A stretch of 64,000 nucleotides of DNA from Rhodanobacter sp. L36 (lineage in GTDB: Bacteria > Pseudomonadota > Gammaproteobacteria > Xanthomonadales > Rhodanobacteraceae). Within the stretch, counting starts at the first letter, position 1, and every line of letters begins with the position of its first letter. The notes beneath the pieces were generated by a model. It worked only from the letters and a program-made list of their open reading frames with translations. It was not told the origin of the DNA and made no database searches. Made by a program: the position numbers and the translations under genes. The stretch is taken from positions 258,402 through 322,401 of the forward strand of contig NZ_LMUV01000003.1 of NCBI RefSeq assembly GCF_009765755.1, written 5' to 3'. Shown here one piece after another: positions 1 through 8,900 of this stretch.

Positions 1-37
1 CGAAATGAATCGTTCACACATTTTCAGGGTTGCGCAG

Positions 38-1414
38 ATGAACCAGGATCTATCCCACAAGCAAGCGCCGATCGACTGGTCGCCCGATTCCTGGCAACAA
101 CGCGAGGCCTTGCAGCAGCCGCATTACGACGATGCAGTAGAACTTGCCGCTGCGACCGGGCATCTCTCGCGCCTGCCACCACTGGTGACGTCGTGGGAAG
201 TGCTTGCGCTGAAGCAGGCGCTCGCCGAAGCGCAGGAAGGTCATCGCTTTCTGTTGCAAGGTGGCGATTGTGCGGAGAGTTTTGCGGATTGCACCAGCCC
301 GGTTATTTCCAATCGGTTGAAAGTGCTTTTGCAGATGAGTCTGGTGTTGGTGCACGGCCTGAAAAAGCCGGTACTCCGCGTGGGACGTTTTGCGGGCCAG
401 TACGCGAAGCCGCGTTCGACCGATCAGGAAATTCGCGACGGCGTGAGCCTGCCGAGTTTTCGTGGCGACGTGATCAACGGCCCGGAGTTCACTCCCGAAG
501 CGCGCAGGTCGGATCCGCAGCGTCTCATCCAGGCGCATGCGCATTCCGCACTGACGATGAACTTTGTTCGCGCGCTGATCGATGGCGGCTTTGCCGATCT
601 GCATCATCCGGAATACTGGGATCTGGCGTGGGTCGAGCATTCGCCGCTCGCTGCGGAATACCGGCAGATGGTTGCCAATATCGGCGACTCGCTCCGCTTC
701 ATGGAAACGCTCGCCGGGCCGATCGCCGGCTTCTCTCGCGTGGATTTTTTCACCTCGCACGAAGCCTTGCTGCTGCACTACGAACAGGCGCTGACGCGAC
801 AGGTGCCGCGACATTCGGGCTGGTTCAACCTTTCCACGCACTTCCCGTGGATCGGCATGCGCACGGCGGCCCTGGACGGCGCGCATGCGGAATACTTCCG
901 CGGCATCCGCAATCCCATCGCGGTGAAAGTCGGACCGACGGTGACGTCGGAACAGTTGTTGCCACTGATCGATGCGCTCAATCCCGACAACGAGCCGGGT
1001 CGACTGACGCTGATCCATCGCATGGGCAACGGCAAAATCGCAACCGCGTTGCAGCCCTTGCTGGAAGTGGTGAAGAGCGAAGGTCGCCGCGTGCTGTGGG
1101 TCGCCGATCCGATGCACGGCAATACCGAAAGCACCTCGAACGGCTACAAGACGCGTCGCTTCGACAATATCCGCGGCGAGCTCGACCAAGCGTTCGACAT
1201 CCACGCGGCGGCCGGCACGCGGCTGGGTGGCGTGCATCTGGAGTTGACCGGTGAAGATGTCACCGAATGCATGGGCGGCGCTCGTGATCTTTCCGAAACC
1301 GATCTGGATCGCGCGTACAAGTCGATGGTTGACCCACGTTTGAATTACGAGCAGTCACTCGAGCTGGCGATGTTGATCGTGCGCAAGTCCGTAGGGACGC
1401 AGAACATCGGTTGA
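38..1414 (+). CDS. Class II 3-deoxy-7-phosphoheptulonate (DAHP) synthase
   Basis: Catalyses the first shikimate-pathway step, condensing phosphoenolpyruvate with erythrose 4-phosphate in the cytosol. The protein (458 aa from this start) is full length for the plant-like class II family. It shows the WSPDSW N-terminal signature, LLQGGDCAESF, and downstream KVGPT, HRMGNGK and DPMHGNT blocks typical of the phosphate- and metal-binding barrel. An in-frame ATG also exists at position 5, but the ATG at 38 is preceded by AGGG at 8-nt spacing and matches the usual start of the family. It is convergent with the next gene, and its upstream region lies outside the window. Class I AroF/G/H enzymes are unrelated in sequence, so the class call is secure. 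Confidence 0.93.
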   Translation: MNQDLSHKQAPIDWSPDSWQQREALQQPHYDDAVELAAATGHLSRLPPLVTSWEVLALKQALAEAQEGHRFLLQGGDCAESFADCTSPVISNRLKVLLQMSLVLVHGLKKPVLRVGRFAGQYAKPRSTDQEIRDGVSLPSFRGDVINGPEFTPEARRSDPQRLIQAHAHSALTMNFVRALIDGGFADLHHPEYWDLAWVEHSPLAAEYRQMVANIGDSLRFMETLAGPIAGFSRVDFFTSHEALLLHYEQALTRQVPRHSGWFNLSTHFPWIGMRTAALDGAHAEYFRGIRNPIAVKVGPTVTSEQLLPLIDALNPDNEPGRLTLIHRMGNGKIATALQPLLEVVKSEGRRVLWVADPMHGNTESTSNGYKTRRFDNIRGELDQAFDIHAAAGTRLGGVHLELTGEDVTECMGGARDLSETDLDRAYKSMVDPRLNYEQSLELAMLIVRKSVGTQNIG

Positions 1415-1501
1415 GTGACGCCTGTTGATGTTGAATCGCCTTGGCGCGTTTGGACGGCCAAAGCGCGTTTCATCACAAGCGTCGCCGCCAGCTTCACGCT
1501 G

Positions 1502-3133
1502 CTATCGGTTGATGATCGCAGCTCCGCCCGGCGCGATCGTCGAACCGCCGACCGTATTCAGAAACTTCGGCGCCTGCCACGCCTTCTCGTGCTGCTCGAA
1601 ACCGTAGGCGATGCTGATTAGCGTCGGCTCGCTCCACTTCGCGCCGAACAGCACGATGCCGATCGGCAATCCGTGTGCCCAGCCTGCAGGCACGGCGATC
1701 GACGGATAGCCCGATACGGCGGCCGGTTGCGATGGACCGCCCACGGTCGGGTCGCCGCTGACGATGTGATCGCCCAGTACCGGGTCGGTGACAAACGCCG
1801 GCCCCCACGATGGCGCCAGCAGTGCATCCAGATGCTGCGCGGCGAGCGATGCATCGATGCCTTCCGGTCCACTCAGGCGCTTCGCCTTGGCCAGCGCGTC
1901 GGTGTACTTCTTGTCCGTCAACGGCCCGCGCCTTTGCGCTTGCTCGAATAACTCCTGACCGAACCACAGCATTTCGCGCGATGCCTCGTGTTGATTGAAG
2001 GCGATCAGATCGGCAAGGGATTTCATTTTCAATGGCGGCCGCGTAGCCAGATACGCGTTGATGTCGTGCTTGAATTCGTACGACAGCACCACCTGCTCCG
2101 GCGCGCCCAGTTCGCTCAGGTGCGGCAGCGTGACGGGATCAATGATGATCGCGCCTTGCGCTCTCATCAGCGCGATGGATTGATCGAGCACGCGATCGGC
2201 ATCCGGTTGGGCGCCGCCAAGCTGGCGCACGACGCCGATGCGTTTTCCTTTCAGGCCGTTGGCATCGAGGAAACGCGTGTAGTCGGTGGCGTGGTGGTCG
2301 GCATCCGCGGTAGCCGCGTCGCGCGCATCGCTGCCGGCGATCACCGAAAGAAGCGCGGCGGCATCCGCCACGTTGCGCGCCATCGGGCCGGCAGTGTCCT
2401 GGCTATGGCTGATCGGCACGATGCCGGTGCGACTGACCAGGCCGAGCGTCGGCTTGATGCCGACGATGCCATTCATGGTCGCCGGACAGATGATCGATCC
2501 GTCGGTTTCCGAACCGATCGCCACTGTGACCAAACCTGCAGCCACGGCGGCCGCAGAGCCTGCGCTGGAGCCGCAAGGATTGCGATCGAGCACGTACGGA
2601 TTTCGGGTCTGTCCACCGACGCCGGTCCAGCCGCTGCTGGCGTGGCCAGAACGATAGTTGGCCCATTCGCTGAGGTTGGCCTTGCCCAGAATCAAAGCGC
2701 CGGACGCACGCAGTCGCTCGACCAGAGCCGCATCGTGCGGTGCGGGCGCGTCGATCATCGCCAGCGAACCGGCCGTGGTCAGCATGCGGTCGCCGGTGTC
2801 GATGTTGTCTTTCAACAGAACCGGAATGCCGTAAAGCGCACCGTGCTTGCGGGCGCTGCGTTTCGCGTCGAGCGACGCGGCCAGCGCAGGCGCATCCGGA
2901 TTCGTCTGCAGCACGGCATGCAATGCAGGGCCGCTGCGATCGATTCGTTGAATGCGATCGAGAAACTGCGCGGTCAGCTCGCGACTGTCGAGTGTGCCAG
3001 CCTCCATGCGCTGCTGCAGTTGCGCGATTGATGCGTAGCTGGCATCGGAAGATGGCTGCACTGAATCAACAGCTATCGCCTGGATACCCGATGCGCCAAT
3101 CACGATGGCGAGAAAAAAAATGGAACGACGCAT
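1502..3133 (-). CDS. Exported amidase, peptide-amidase (Pam)-like
   Basis: Amidase-signature-family hydrolase of 543 aa with an N-terminal signal peptide (MRRSIFFLAIVIGASGIQA), so probably periplasmic or secreted. The Ser-cisSer-Lys triad is visible: Lys108 in VLLKDN, cis-Ser189 in CGSSAGS and nucleophile Ser213 in ETDGSIICPA, 24 residues apart as in the family. Sequence blocks such as LGKANLSEWANYR, GGQTRNPY and SHSQDTAGPMARNVADAA resemble the C-terminal peptide amidase Pam of Stenotrophomonas maltophilia, from memory, rather than GatA. It stands alone: there is no GatB or GatC nearby, and it is divergent from the cytochrome pair. Deamidation of peptide C-termini is inferred from similarity; another amide substrate is possible. 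Confidence 0.85.
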   Translation of the reverse strand: MRRSIFFLAIVIGASGIQAIAVDSVQPSSDASYASIAQLQQRMEAGTLDSRELTAQFLDRIQRIDRSGPALHAVLQTNPDAPALAASLDAKRSARKHGALYGIPVLLKDNIDTGDRMLTTAGSLAMIDAPAPHDAALVERLRASGALILGKANLSEWANYRSGHASSGWTGVGGQTRNPYVLDRNPCGSSAGSAAAVAAGLVTVAIGSETDGSIICPATMNGIVGIKPTLGLVSRTGIVPISHSQDTAGPMARNVADAAALLSVIAGSDARDAATADADHHATDYTRFLDANGLKGKRIGVVRQLGGAQPDADRVLDQSIALMRAQGAIIIDPVTLPHLSELGAPEQVVLSYEFKHDINAYLATRPPLKMKSLADLIAFNQHEASREMLWFGQELFEQAQRRGPLTDKKYTDALAKAKRLSGPEGIDASLAAQHLDALLAPSWGPAFVTDPVLGDHIVSGDPTVGGPSQPAAVSGYPSIAVPAGWAHGLPIGIVLFGAKWSEPTLISIAYGFEQHEKAWQAPKFLNTVGGSTIAPGGAAIINR

Positions 3134-3233
3134 GAGGGCTCTCTTCTTGACGAATGCGGCATGTTGTCGCGATGGGCAAGCTTATCTCGCCTCGTGATCC
3201 GACCGTCATGTCACGCGTGCCTATAATCCACTG

Positions 3234-3983
3234 ATGAACACGAACGCCAGACGATTTCCCGCAAGGTTTTTCGGCCTCGGCATGTTGTTCGTGCTCGCGG
3301 CTTTGTCCGGCATGTCGAGCAGCGCCGCCGATACGCCGAGCATCCCCGATACCTTGCCGCAGCGCATCGCCGCGTGCACCACCTGCCATGGCGTGCATGG
3401 CGAAGGCACGCCGGGCAGCGGATTCTTCCCACGCCTTGCAGGCAAGCCCGCGGCCTACCTCGCGCGACAGATGCAGGATTTCCAGAACGGCCTGCGCAAG
3501 TACGCGCCGATGGAATACACCATGCGGCAATTGAGCCCCGCGTACATGCGCGAGATCGCCGATTACTTCGCCGCGCAGCAAGTTCCGTACGCGCGCTCGC
3601 CTGCACCTGTCGTATCCGAAGCCGTGCTTCAGCGTGGTGCTCTCCTGGTCACGCAGGGCGATGCATCACGCGGTGTTCCGGCGTGCATGAGTTGTCATGG
3701 CAAGGAGCTGACCGGCGTCGAGCCGTCCACACCGGGGCTGGTGGGGTTGCCGTACGACTATCTCAGTTCGCAATTGGGATCGTGGCGCACGCATACGCGC
3801 GGCACGGTAGCGCCGGACTGCATGGCGACCATCGCCAAGCGCCTGGACCCCTCCGATATCACCGCCGTTGCATCGTGGCTCGCCCATCACGACGTGCCAC
3901 CGGATACGCATGCGCAGCCTGCGGGATCGGTGACGCCGTCCATGCGTTGCGGCGTACTCGGTGCCACCGGAGAAGGCGCATGA
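3234..3983 (+). CDS. Diheme cytochrome c (cytochrome c4-like)
   Basis: Periplasmic electron carrier of 249 aa. It has a signal peptide (residues about 1-31, ending near SSSAA) and two haem-binding CxxCH motifs, CTTCH near residue 49 and CMSCH near residue 150, giving the two-lobe layout of c4-type cytochromes. Each lobe contains a Met-containing block (MEYTMRQLSP and the matching C-terminal region) that could supply the sixth ligand. The stop overlaps the start of the next cytochrome gene (ATGA), so the two are translationally coupled. No oxidase or dehydrogenase subunit lies beside it, so donor and acceptor cannot be read from context. Confidence 0.88.
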   Translation: MNTNARRFPARFFGLGMLFVLAALSGMSSSAADTPSIPDTLPQRIAACTTCHGVHGEGTPGSGFFPRLAGKPAAYLARQMQDFQNGLRKYAPMEYTMRQLSPAYMREIADYFAAQQVPYARSPAPVVSEAVLQRGALLVTQGDASRGVPACMSCHGKELTGVEPSTPGLVGLPYDYLSSQLGSWRTHTRGTVAPDCMATIAKRLDPSDITAVASWLAHHDVPPDTHAQPAGSVTPSMRCGVLGATGEGA

Positions 3984-5266
3984 CGCGTCGACGTTCGCTG
4001 CTATGGTGGATCGTCGCGGTGGCGTGCGCGCTGCTGATCGCGTGGTGGTGGTTCGGTCGCGCTGACGTAGTGTCCGATCAGGCAGCGGTAAGCGATGCCA
4101 CGCTGCGCGATCCGGCGCTCATCGCCAAGGGCGCATACCTCACCACCATCGCCGACTGCGCCGGCTGCCACACCGCGCAGGGCGCCAAACCGTTTGCAGG
4201 CGGAAGCGCTGTCGCCACGCCGTTCGGCGACATTCCCGCGCCCAACATCACGCCCGATGTGGAAACTGGACTGGGCAGCTGGAACTTCAACGCGTTCTGG
4301 CAGGCGCTGCACACCGGCACCGGTCGTCATGGCGAGTGGCTGTATCCCGCGTTTTCGTACACCTCCTACACGAAGGTGACCAACGACGATGCGCTGGCGA
4401 TCTTCGCCTATCTGCGATCGCTGCCTGCGGTGCATCGGCCGGCCATGCCGCTGGCGCTCAAGTTTCCCTACAGCGTGCGCAGGAACCTGGGTGCCTGGCG
4501 CGCGCTGTATTTCAGGGAGGGCGTCTATCAACCCGACAGCAAGCGATCGCCGCAGTGGAATCGCGGCGCGTACCTGGTGCAAGGTCTCGGACATTGCAAC
4601 GAATGCCATGCACCACGCGATGCTCTCGGCGGAACACCGAAGGACAAACACCTCACCGGCGGCGAGATTCCCGAACAGAACTGGTACGCGCCGGATCTGA
4701 GTACGCAGCAGAACGGAGGCCTGCATGGGTGGGCCGCGCAGGACATCGTCGACCTGCTGAAAACCGGGCAGTCGGCGAAAGGTGCGGCATTCGGACCGAT
4801 GGCTGATGTGGTCGCCACCAGCACGCAGCACATGACCGACGACGATCTGCATGCCATCGCCAACTATCTGCAGTCGCTGCCGCCACGCAAGATGGCGTCG
4901 GCCGAGCCGGAACTGTTCGATGCCGACGCCATCGCGCAGCAAGGCGAAAAAATCTACCTGCAGCATTGCGCCGATTGCCACGGCAAGGACGGCACGGGCG
5001 TCACCGGCGTGTATCCGCCATTGAAAGGCAATTCGTCGGTGACCGAACCCACCGGCGTCAATGCGATCCGCACGGTGCTGCTCGGTGGATTCGCGCCATC
5101 GACCGCCGCGTATCCACGGCCGTATTCGATGCCGCCATACGCGCAGCAACTCAATGACAGCGATGTCTCGGCCGTGGTCAGCTACATTCGCCGCGGCTGG
5201 AGCAACCACGCGACTGCGGTGAAGCCCGAGGACGTGAGTCGATACCGGCAAACGCCCATCGATTGA
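3980..5266 (+). CDS. Triheme cytochrome c, alcohol/gluconate dehydrogenase cytochrome-subunit type
   Basis: 428 aa protein starting at the ATG that overlaps the preceding stop. An N-terminal hydrophobic segment (LLWWIVAVACALLIAWWWF) acts as a signal or anchor. Three CxxCH motifs follow: CAGCH near residue 60, CNECH near 205 and CADCH near 335. Blocks such as FGDIPAPNITPD, FWQALHTGTGRHGEWLYPAF and YTKVTNDD are typical of the membrane cytochrome c subunit (AdhB family) that takes electrons from PQQ or FAD dehydrogenases to ubiquinone. The usual dehydrogenase subunit is missing from the neighbourhood; the partner here is the diheme cytochrome. Annotated function therefore stays at electron transfer. 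Confidence 0.88.
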   Translation: MTRRRSLLWWIVAVACALLIAWWWFGRADVVSDQAAVSDATLRDPALIAKGAYLTTIADCAGCHTAQGAKPFAGGSAVATPFGDIPAPNITPDVETGLGSWNFNAFWQALHTGTGRHGEWLYPAFSYTSYTKVTNDDALAIFAYLRSLPAVHRPAMPLALKFPYSVRRNLGAWRALYFREGVYQPDSKRSPQWNRGAYLVQGLGHCNECHAPRDALGGTPKDKHLTGGEIPEQNWYAPDLSTQQNGGLHGWAAQDIVDLLKTGQSAKGAAFGPMADVVATSTQHMTDDDLHAIANYLQSLPPRKMASAEPELFDADAIAQQGEKIYLQHCADCHGKDGTGVTGVYPPLKGNSSVTEPTGVNAIRTVLLGGFAPSTAAYPRPYSMPPYAQQLNDSDVSAVVSYIRRGWSNHATAVKPEDVSRYRQTPID

Positions 5267-5321
5267 CGGCGTTGGCTGCGATGCCATGCATGCGATAGGC
5301 TCCGCCGATTCGCAGGGCGTG

Positions 5322-6011
5322 ATGACGATGACCGACGACCTCAACGACGAAGCGATCGTGAGCGCGTGGCAGGAAAACGCCGCGCCGTGGATTCACGCCG
5401 TACGCAGCGGTGCCATCGCCAGCCGGAAGCTGGTGACCAACGATGCGATCGTTTCGGCGATACGCCGGCTGCAGCCGACGAGCGTGCTGGACATCGGTTG
5501 CGGCGAAGGCTGGCTCGCTCGCGAGCTCGCATCGTTCGACGTGCGCGTGCATGGTTTCGATGTGGTGCCCGAACTGGTCGCGGCTGCGCAAGCTGCCGGC
5601 GGCGGACGTTTCGAAGTGATGTCGTATGAAACGTTCGCCGCAGGCGCGTCAATGCCTGCCATCGATCTGGCCATCTGCAACTTCTCGCTGCTCGGCGATG
5701 CGGCCACGCGTGGCGTGATTCGTCGTACAGCAGCGCTTTTGCCTGCACACGGCACGCTGCTCATTCAGACATTGCATCCCTTGTTCGCCAGCGCCGAGCC
5801 GATCCGCGCGGAGAGTTGGCAGCCTGGATCGTGGGCCGGTTGCGATAGTGCATTCGGCCGCGCCGCGCCCTGGTACTCGCGCTCGCTCGAAGGCTGGCTC
5901 GCGTTGCTGGCGGATGAAGGTTTCCAGTTGCGCGCGATGCATGAGCCAATGCATCCGCAAACCGGCGTGCCGTGTTCGGTGATCTTCGAAGCGGGGCTTC
6001 TTCTCCGCTGA
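5322..6011 (+). CDS. Class I SAM-dependent methyltransferase
   Basis: Small cytosolic methyltransferase of about 229 aa. Motif I (VLDIGCGEGWLA) near residue 55 and the acidic strand-2 end (VHGFDVVPELV) form the S-adenosylmethionine pocket; IDLAICNFSLLGD is motif IV/post II. The fold looks UbiE/COQ5-like or Methyltransf_11-like, with no substrate-specific domain. The start is one of two close ATGs (5322 or 5328) behind AGGG at 5314; an upstream ATG at 5286 has no ribosome-binding site. It follows the cytochrome pair after 55 nt and could be cotranscribed. Substrate is unknown. Confidence 0.75.
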   Translation: MTMTDDLNDEAIVSAWQENAAPWIHAVRSGAIASRKLVTNDAIVSAIRRLQPTSVLDIGCGEGWLARELASFDVRVHGFDVVPELVAAAQAAGGGRFEVMSYETFAAGASMPAIDLAICNFSLLGDAATRGVIRRTAALLPAHGTLLIQTLHPLFASAEPIRAESWQPGSWAGCDSAFGRAAPWYSRSLEGWLALLADEGFQLRAMHEPMHPQTGVPCSVIFEAGLLLR

Positions 6012-6012
6012 T

Positions 6013-6534
6013 TCAGCGCTCGCGCAAAGCGGCGCCGAGCTGTTGCCACGGCGCGATGTCCCAGTGTCCGCGTGCCTGGCCGGACGGCGAGGGCAACACG
6101 AACAAGCGCGTTTGCACGATTCGTTCGATCTGCCATCCGTAGTCCACCGCGTGACCCAGTGCGGCGCGTGCAGCGTGCTTGCTGGTGAAGGCGAGAATGC
6201 GCGGTGCGTGCTGTTCGATCTTCGTCACCAGCGCGGGCACGTCGAAGGCGTCGCGCGGCAGTTCTTTATCGTTACCTGCGTGGTGCTTCGCCAGATCGGT
6301 GAGGCCGATGCCGTGTTCGGGCAGGCGACGAAATTCCATGGGCGCGAACTGTCGTGGCGTGATGCCGGACTGATGCAATACACGCCAGAACAGATTGCCC
6401 GGATGCGCGTAATACGCGCCTTCGAGAGCCGAGCGTTTGCCGGCGGCGCTGCCGCAAAACACCAGTGCGAGTTCGGGCTGCAACACGTCGGGCAGGACGT
6501 GCGACGACAACACAGTCATCGGCGCCGCCTTCAT
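6013..6534 (-). CDS. mug: Mismatch-specific uracil-DNA glycosylase, Mug/TDG family
   Basis: DNA base-excision enzyme of 173 aa. The first active-site block reads LVFCGSAAGKRSA, the form found in a Mug-related subgroup in place of the GINPG block of E. coli Mug. Next come the PGNLFWRVLHQSG segment and, near residue 142, LFVLPSPSGQARGHWD, the second DNA-contact motif. These suggest removal of uracil or thymine, or another deaminated base, from mismatches. The start is the ATG overlapping the stop of the upstream gene (ATGA), so the pair is translationally coupled. Exact lesion preference (U, T, hypoxanthine) cannot be decided from sequence. Confidence 0.85.
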   Translation of the reverse strand: MKAAPMTVLSSHVLPDVLQPELALVFCGSAAGKRSALEGAYYAHPGNLFWRVLHQSGITPRQFAPMEFRRLPEHGIGLTDLAKHHAGNDKELPRDAFDVPALVTKIEQHAPRILAFTSKHAARAALGHAVDYGWQIERIVQTRLFVLPSPSGQARGHWDIAPWQQLGAALRER

Positions 6535-7220
6535 CGGTACGGCGTGTCGTCGAGGATGAAATCGGTGAACTGGAAACGACTGTCGCGCAGCACCGATTCG
6601 CCGCGCCGCAAGCGCAGTGGTTGAGCGAACATCGGGCCGGCGTAGCTGAGCGTGTGGAACTCGCCGCGTTCGCCGCACGCATCGACGCCGGCGGGCAGGG
6701 CATCGAGCAACGCCGCGTCGTAGGCGCGACCGCAGAAGTCCGCACCCAGCTGTTGGGTGTCCACGCAGCAGAGCATCGCGCGATGACCCTCGCCGACGAA
6801 TCGCCGAGCCAGCGCCGTCGTGTCTTCGCCCCACAACGGGAAAACCGCGCGCCAGTTGTCGCGGCCAAGTTGACGCACGCGATAGTCGCGAACATCTTCC
6901 AGAAACAGGTCGCCAAATGCGCAGTGGCGAATCCCCGGCCAGCGCCTGCGCGCCTCCACCAGCGCCTGCGTGTGTGCCTGCTCATAGGCTTCGTTGCTGC
7001 CGGGCCAATCCAGCGGCACTTCCAGCAGCGGCAGTCCGAGGGCGGCGGTTTGCGCGAGCAGCACCTCGCGCTGCACGCCGTGCATGGCGATCCGCTGGTA
7101 ATTGCGATTGACCGTGGTGAGCAGCCCGACCACCTGCCATTGCGGATCGGCCAGCAACCGTTGCAAGGCCATCAGGCAGTCCTTGCCGCCACTCCAGGCC
7201 AGCAGAATCGGGGTTGTCAT
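6531..7220 (-). CDS. Dph6-like ATP-pyrophosphatase (adenine nucleotide alpha-hydrolase family)
   Basis: 229 aa protein with the N-terminal PP-loop SGGKD (AWSGGKDCLMAL, residues 9-20), which binds ATP and activates a substrate by adenylation. The rest matches the COG2102 family related to diphthine-ammonia ligase, with EVPLDWPGSNEAYE, CAFGDLFLEDVRDYR and CGERGEFHTLSY conserved blocks. Bacteria make no diphthamide, so the real substrate of bacterial members is unknown. It is translationally coupled to the Mug-family glycosylase downstream and divergent from rng. I can support the ATP-pyrophosphatase fold but not a pathway. Confidence 0.82.
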   Translation of the reverse strand: MTTPILLAWSGGKDCLMALQRLLADPQWQVVGLLTTVNRNYQRIAMHGVQREVLLAQTAALGLPLLEVPLDWPGSNEAYEQAHTQALVEARRRWPGIRHCAFGDLFLEDVRDYRVRQLGRDNWRAVFPLWGEDTTALARRFVGEGHRAMLCCVDTQQLGADFCGRAYDAALLDALPAGVDACGERGEFHTLSYAGPMFAQPLRLRRGESVLRDSRFQFTDFILDDTPYR

Positions 7221-7382
7221 CGGGTTCTGGCTCCTGCGTCATCTCGCCAAGTGAAGATAACGCGAGGCGCGTGCGGGTTGCGTGTTCCGCGCGATCACGT
7301 CCAGGTCGCCGTAATGAAATGCTGTCATCGACAGTTTGCATTCGCAGCCGCTATAAAGATGGTCTGTCTGGGGGAGTATGCG

Positions 7383-8879
7383 GTGAGCGAGGAAATACTG
7401 ATCAACGTGACCCCGCGCGAGACGCGAGTCGGCGTGGTCGAAAACGGAATGCTGCAGGAAGTGCACGTGGAGCGTGCATCCAAACGCGGTTACGTCGGCA
7501 ATGTCTACAAGGGTCGGGTGCAACGGGTGATGCCCGGCATGCAGGCGGTGTTTGTGGAAATCGGGCTGGATCGCGCGGCGTTTCTGCACGCGTCCGATAT
7601 CGTGCGGCCGACGCCGGTCGCGGTGGAAGGCGCCGAGCCGAACGGCAATGGCAATGGCAACGGTAATGGCCACGTGCCGTCGATCAGCGAATTGGTGCAC
7701 GAAGGCCAGGAAATCGTGGTGCAGGTCGTGAAAGACCCGATCAGCACCAAGGGCGCGCGCTTGTCTGCGCATCTGTCGATTCCTTCGCGCTATCTCGTGC
7801 TGCTGCCGTATGCGCGCACCTTGGGAATCTCCGCGCGCATCGAGGACGAGGCCGAGCGACAGCGACTGAAAGACGTGCTTTCGCCGCTGATCGGCGACAA
7901 CCCACTGGGCTACATCGTGCGCACCAACGCCGAAGGGCAGAGCGCCGAATCGCTGGCGTTCGATGTCGCCTACCTCACCAAGGTCTGGCGCGTGGTGCAG
8001 GAGAACATCGCCAAGGCCAAGGTCGGCGAGCGTGTCTACGAGGAACTCGCGCTGCCGCTGCGCAGCCTGCGCGACATGCTCAACGAGGACATCGAAAAAG
8101 TGCGCGTGGATTCACGCACAACGTACGACAACGTGGTCAAGTTCGTGCACAAGTTCATGCCGAGCCTGGACGATCGCATCGAGCACTACGACGGCGAGCG
8201 GCCGATCTTCGACCTGTACGGCGCCGAAGACGAAATGCAGCGCGCGCTGAAGAAAGAGGTGCCGTTGAAATCGGGTGGTTATCTGATCGTCGATCAGACC
8301 GAAGCGATGACCACCATCGACGTCAATACCGGCGCCTACTTGGGCACGCGCAACCTCGAGGAAACGGTGTACCGCACCAACCTCGAAGCCGCGCAGGCGG
8401 CCTCGCGCCAGCTGCGGCTGCGCAATCTCGGCGGCATCATCATCATCGACTTCATCGACATGAACGATGAGGAGCACAAGCGCCAGGTGCTGCGCATGCT
8501 CAGCAAGGGGCTGGCGCGTGATCACGCCAAAACCACGGTCTATCCGATGTCGGCACTGGGTTTGGTGGAGATGACCCGCAAGCGCACCACCGAAAGCCTC
8601 GCGCGCCAGTTGTGCGAGCCGTGCGCCACCTGCAACGGTCGCGGCCAGCTGAAAACCGCCGAAACGGTGACCTACGAAATATTCCGCGAAATCACCCGTG
8701 CCGTGCGGCAGTTCAACGCCGAGAAACTGCTGGTGATGGCCAACCCCATGGTGGTCGCGCGGATCCTTGAAGAGGAATCCAGCGCGGTGGCCGAACTGGA
8801 AGAGTTCATCTCCAAAAGCATACGCTTTCAGGCCGAAGAGCATTACTCGCAGGAACAGTTTGATGTCGTGTTGCTGTAA
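7383..8879 (+). CDS. rng: Ribonuclease G
   Basis: Endoribonuclease of 498 aa that matures the 16S rRNA 5' end and degrades some mRNAs. N-terminal S1 domain (EILINVTPRETRV through FLHASDI), then the RNase H-like and 5'-sensor regions, the Mg-binding catalytic aspartates in TTIDVNTGAY and IIIIDFIDMNDE, and the zinc-link CEPCATCNGRG. It lacks the long C-terminal scaffold of RNase E. The GTG at 7383 is chosen because GGGGGAG lies 7 nt upstream and translation then begins like E. coli RNase G; an ATG at 7359 would add eight residues. A run of Asn-Gly repeats interrupts the S1 domain. Followed at once by yhdP, as in enterics. Confidence 0.96.
   Translation: MSEEILINVTPRETRVGVVENGMLQEVHVERASKRGYVGNVYKGRVQRVMPGMQAVFVEIGLDRAAFLHASDIVRPTPVAVEGAEPNGNGNGNGNGHVPSISELVHEGQEIVVQVVKDPISTKGARLSAHLSIPSRYLVLLPYARTLGISARIEDEAERQRLKDVLSPLIGDNPLGYIVRTNAEGQSAESLAFDVAYLTKVWRVVQENIAKAKVGERVYEELALPLRSLRDMLNEDIEKVRVDSRTTYDNVVKFVHKFMPSLDDRIEHYDGERPIFDLYGAEDEMQRALKKEVPLKSGGYLIVDQTEAMTTIDVNTGAYLGTRNLEETVYRTNLEAAQAASRQLRLRNLGGIIIIDFIDMNDEEHKRQVLRMLSKGLARDHAKTTVYPMSALGLVEMTRKRTTESLARQLCEPCATCNGRGQLKTAETVTYEIFREITRAVRQFNAEKLLVMANPMVVARILEEESSAVAELEEFISKSIRFQAEEHYSQEQFDVVLL
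7641..7670 (+). repeat. In-frame hexanucleotide repeat in rng
   Basis: Five tandem copies of AAYGGY (AACGGC, AATGGC, AATGGC, AACGGT, AATGGC) encode (Asn-Gly)x5 inside the S1 domain of RNase G, just after the HASDI segment. It is a hexamer array, so slippage would keep frame and change only loop length. Confidence 0.9.
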
Positions 8880-8900
8880 ATCCGGCCCGGGTCGTTGCGC

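Noticed and set aside
1437..1480. Imperfect hairpin between DAHP synthase and amidase genes
   Set aside because: The TTTGG/CCAAA stem has a bulge and no U-run, too weak to call a terminator.
3374..3979. Upstream in-frame extension of the triheme cytochrome gene
   Set aside because: It overlaps the diheme cytochrome in another frame; the ATGA overlap start with a hydrophobic N-terminus is clearly right.
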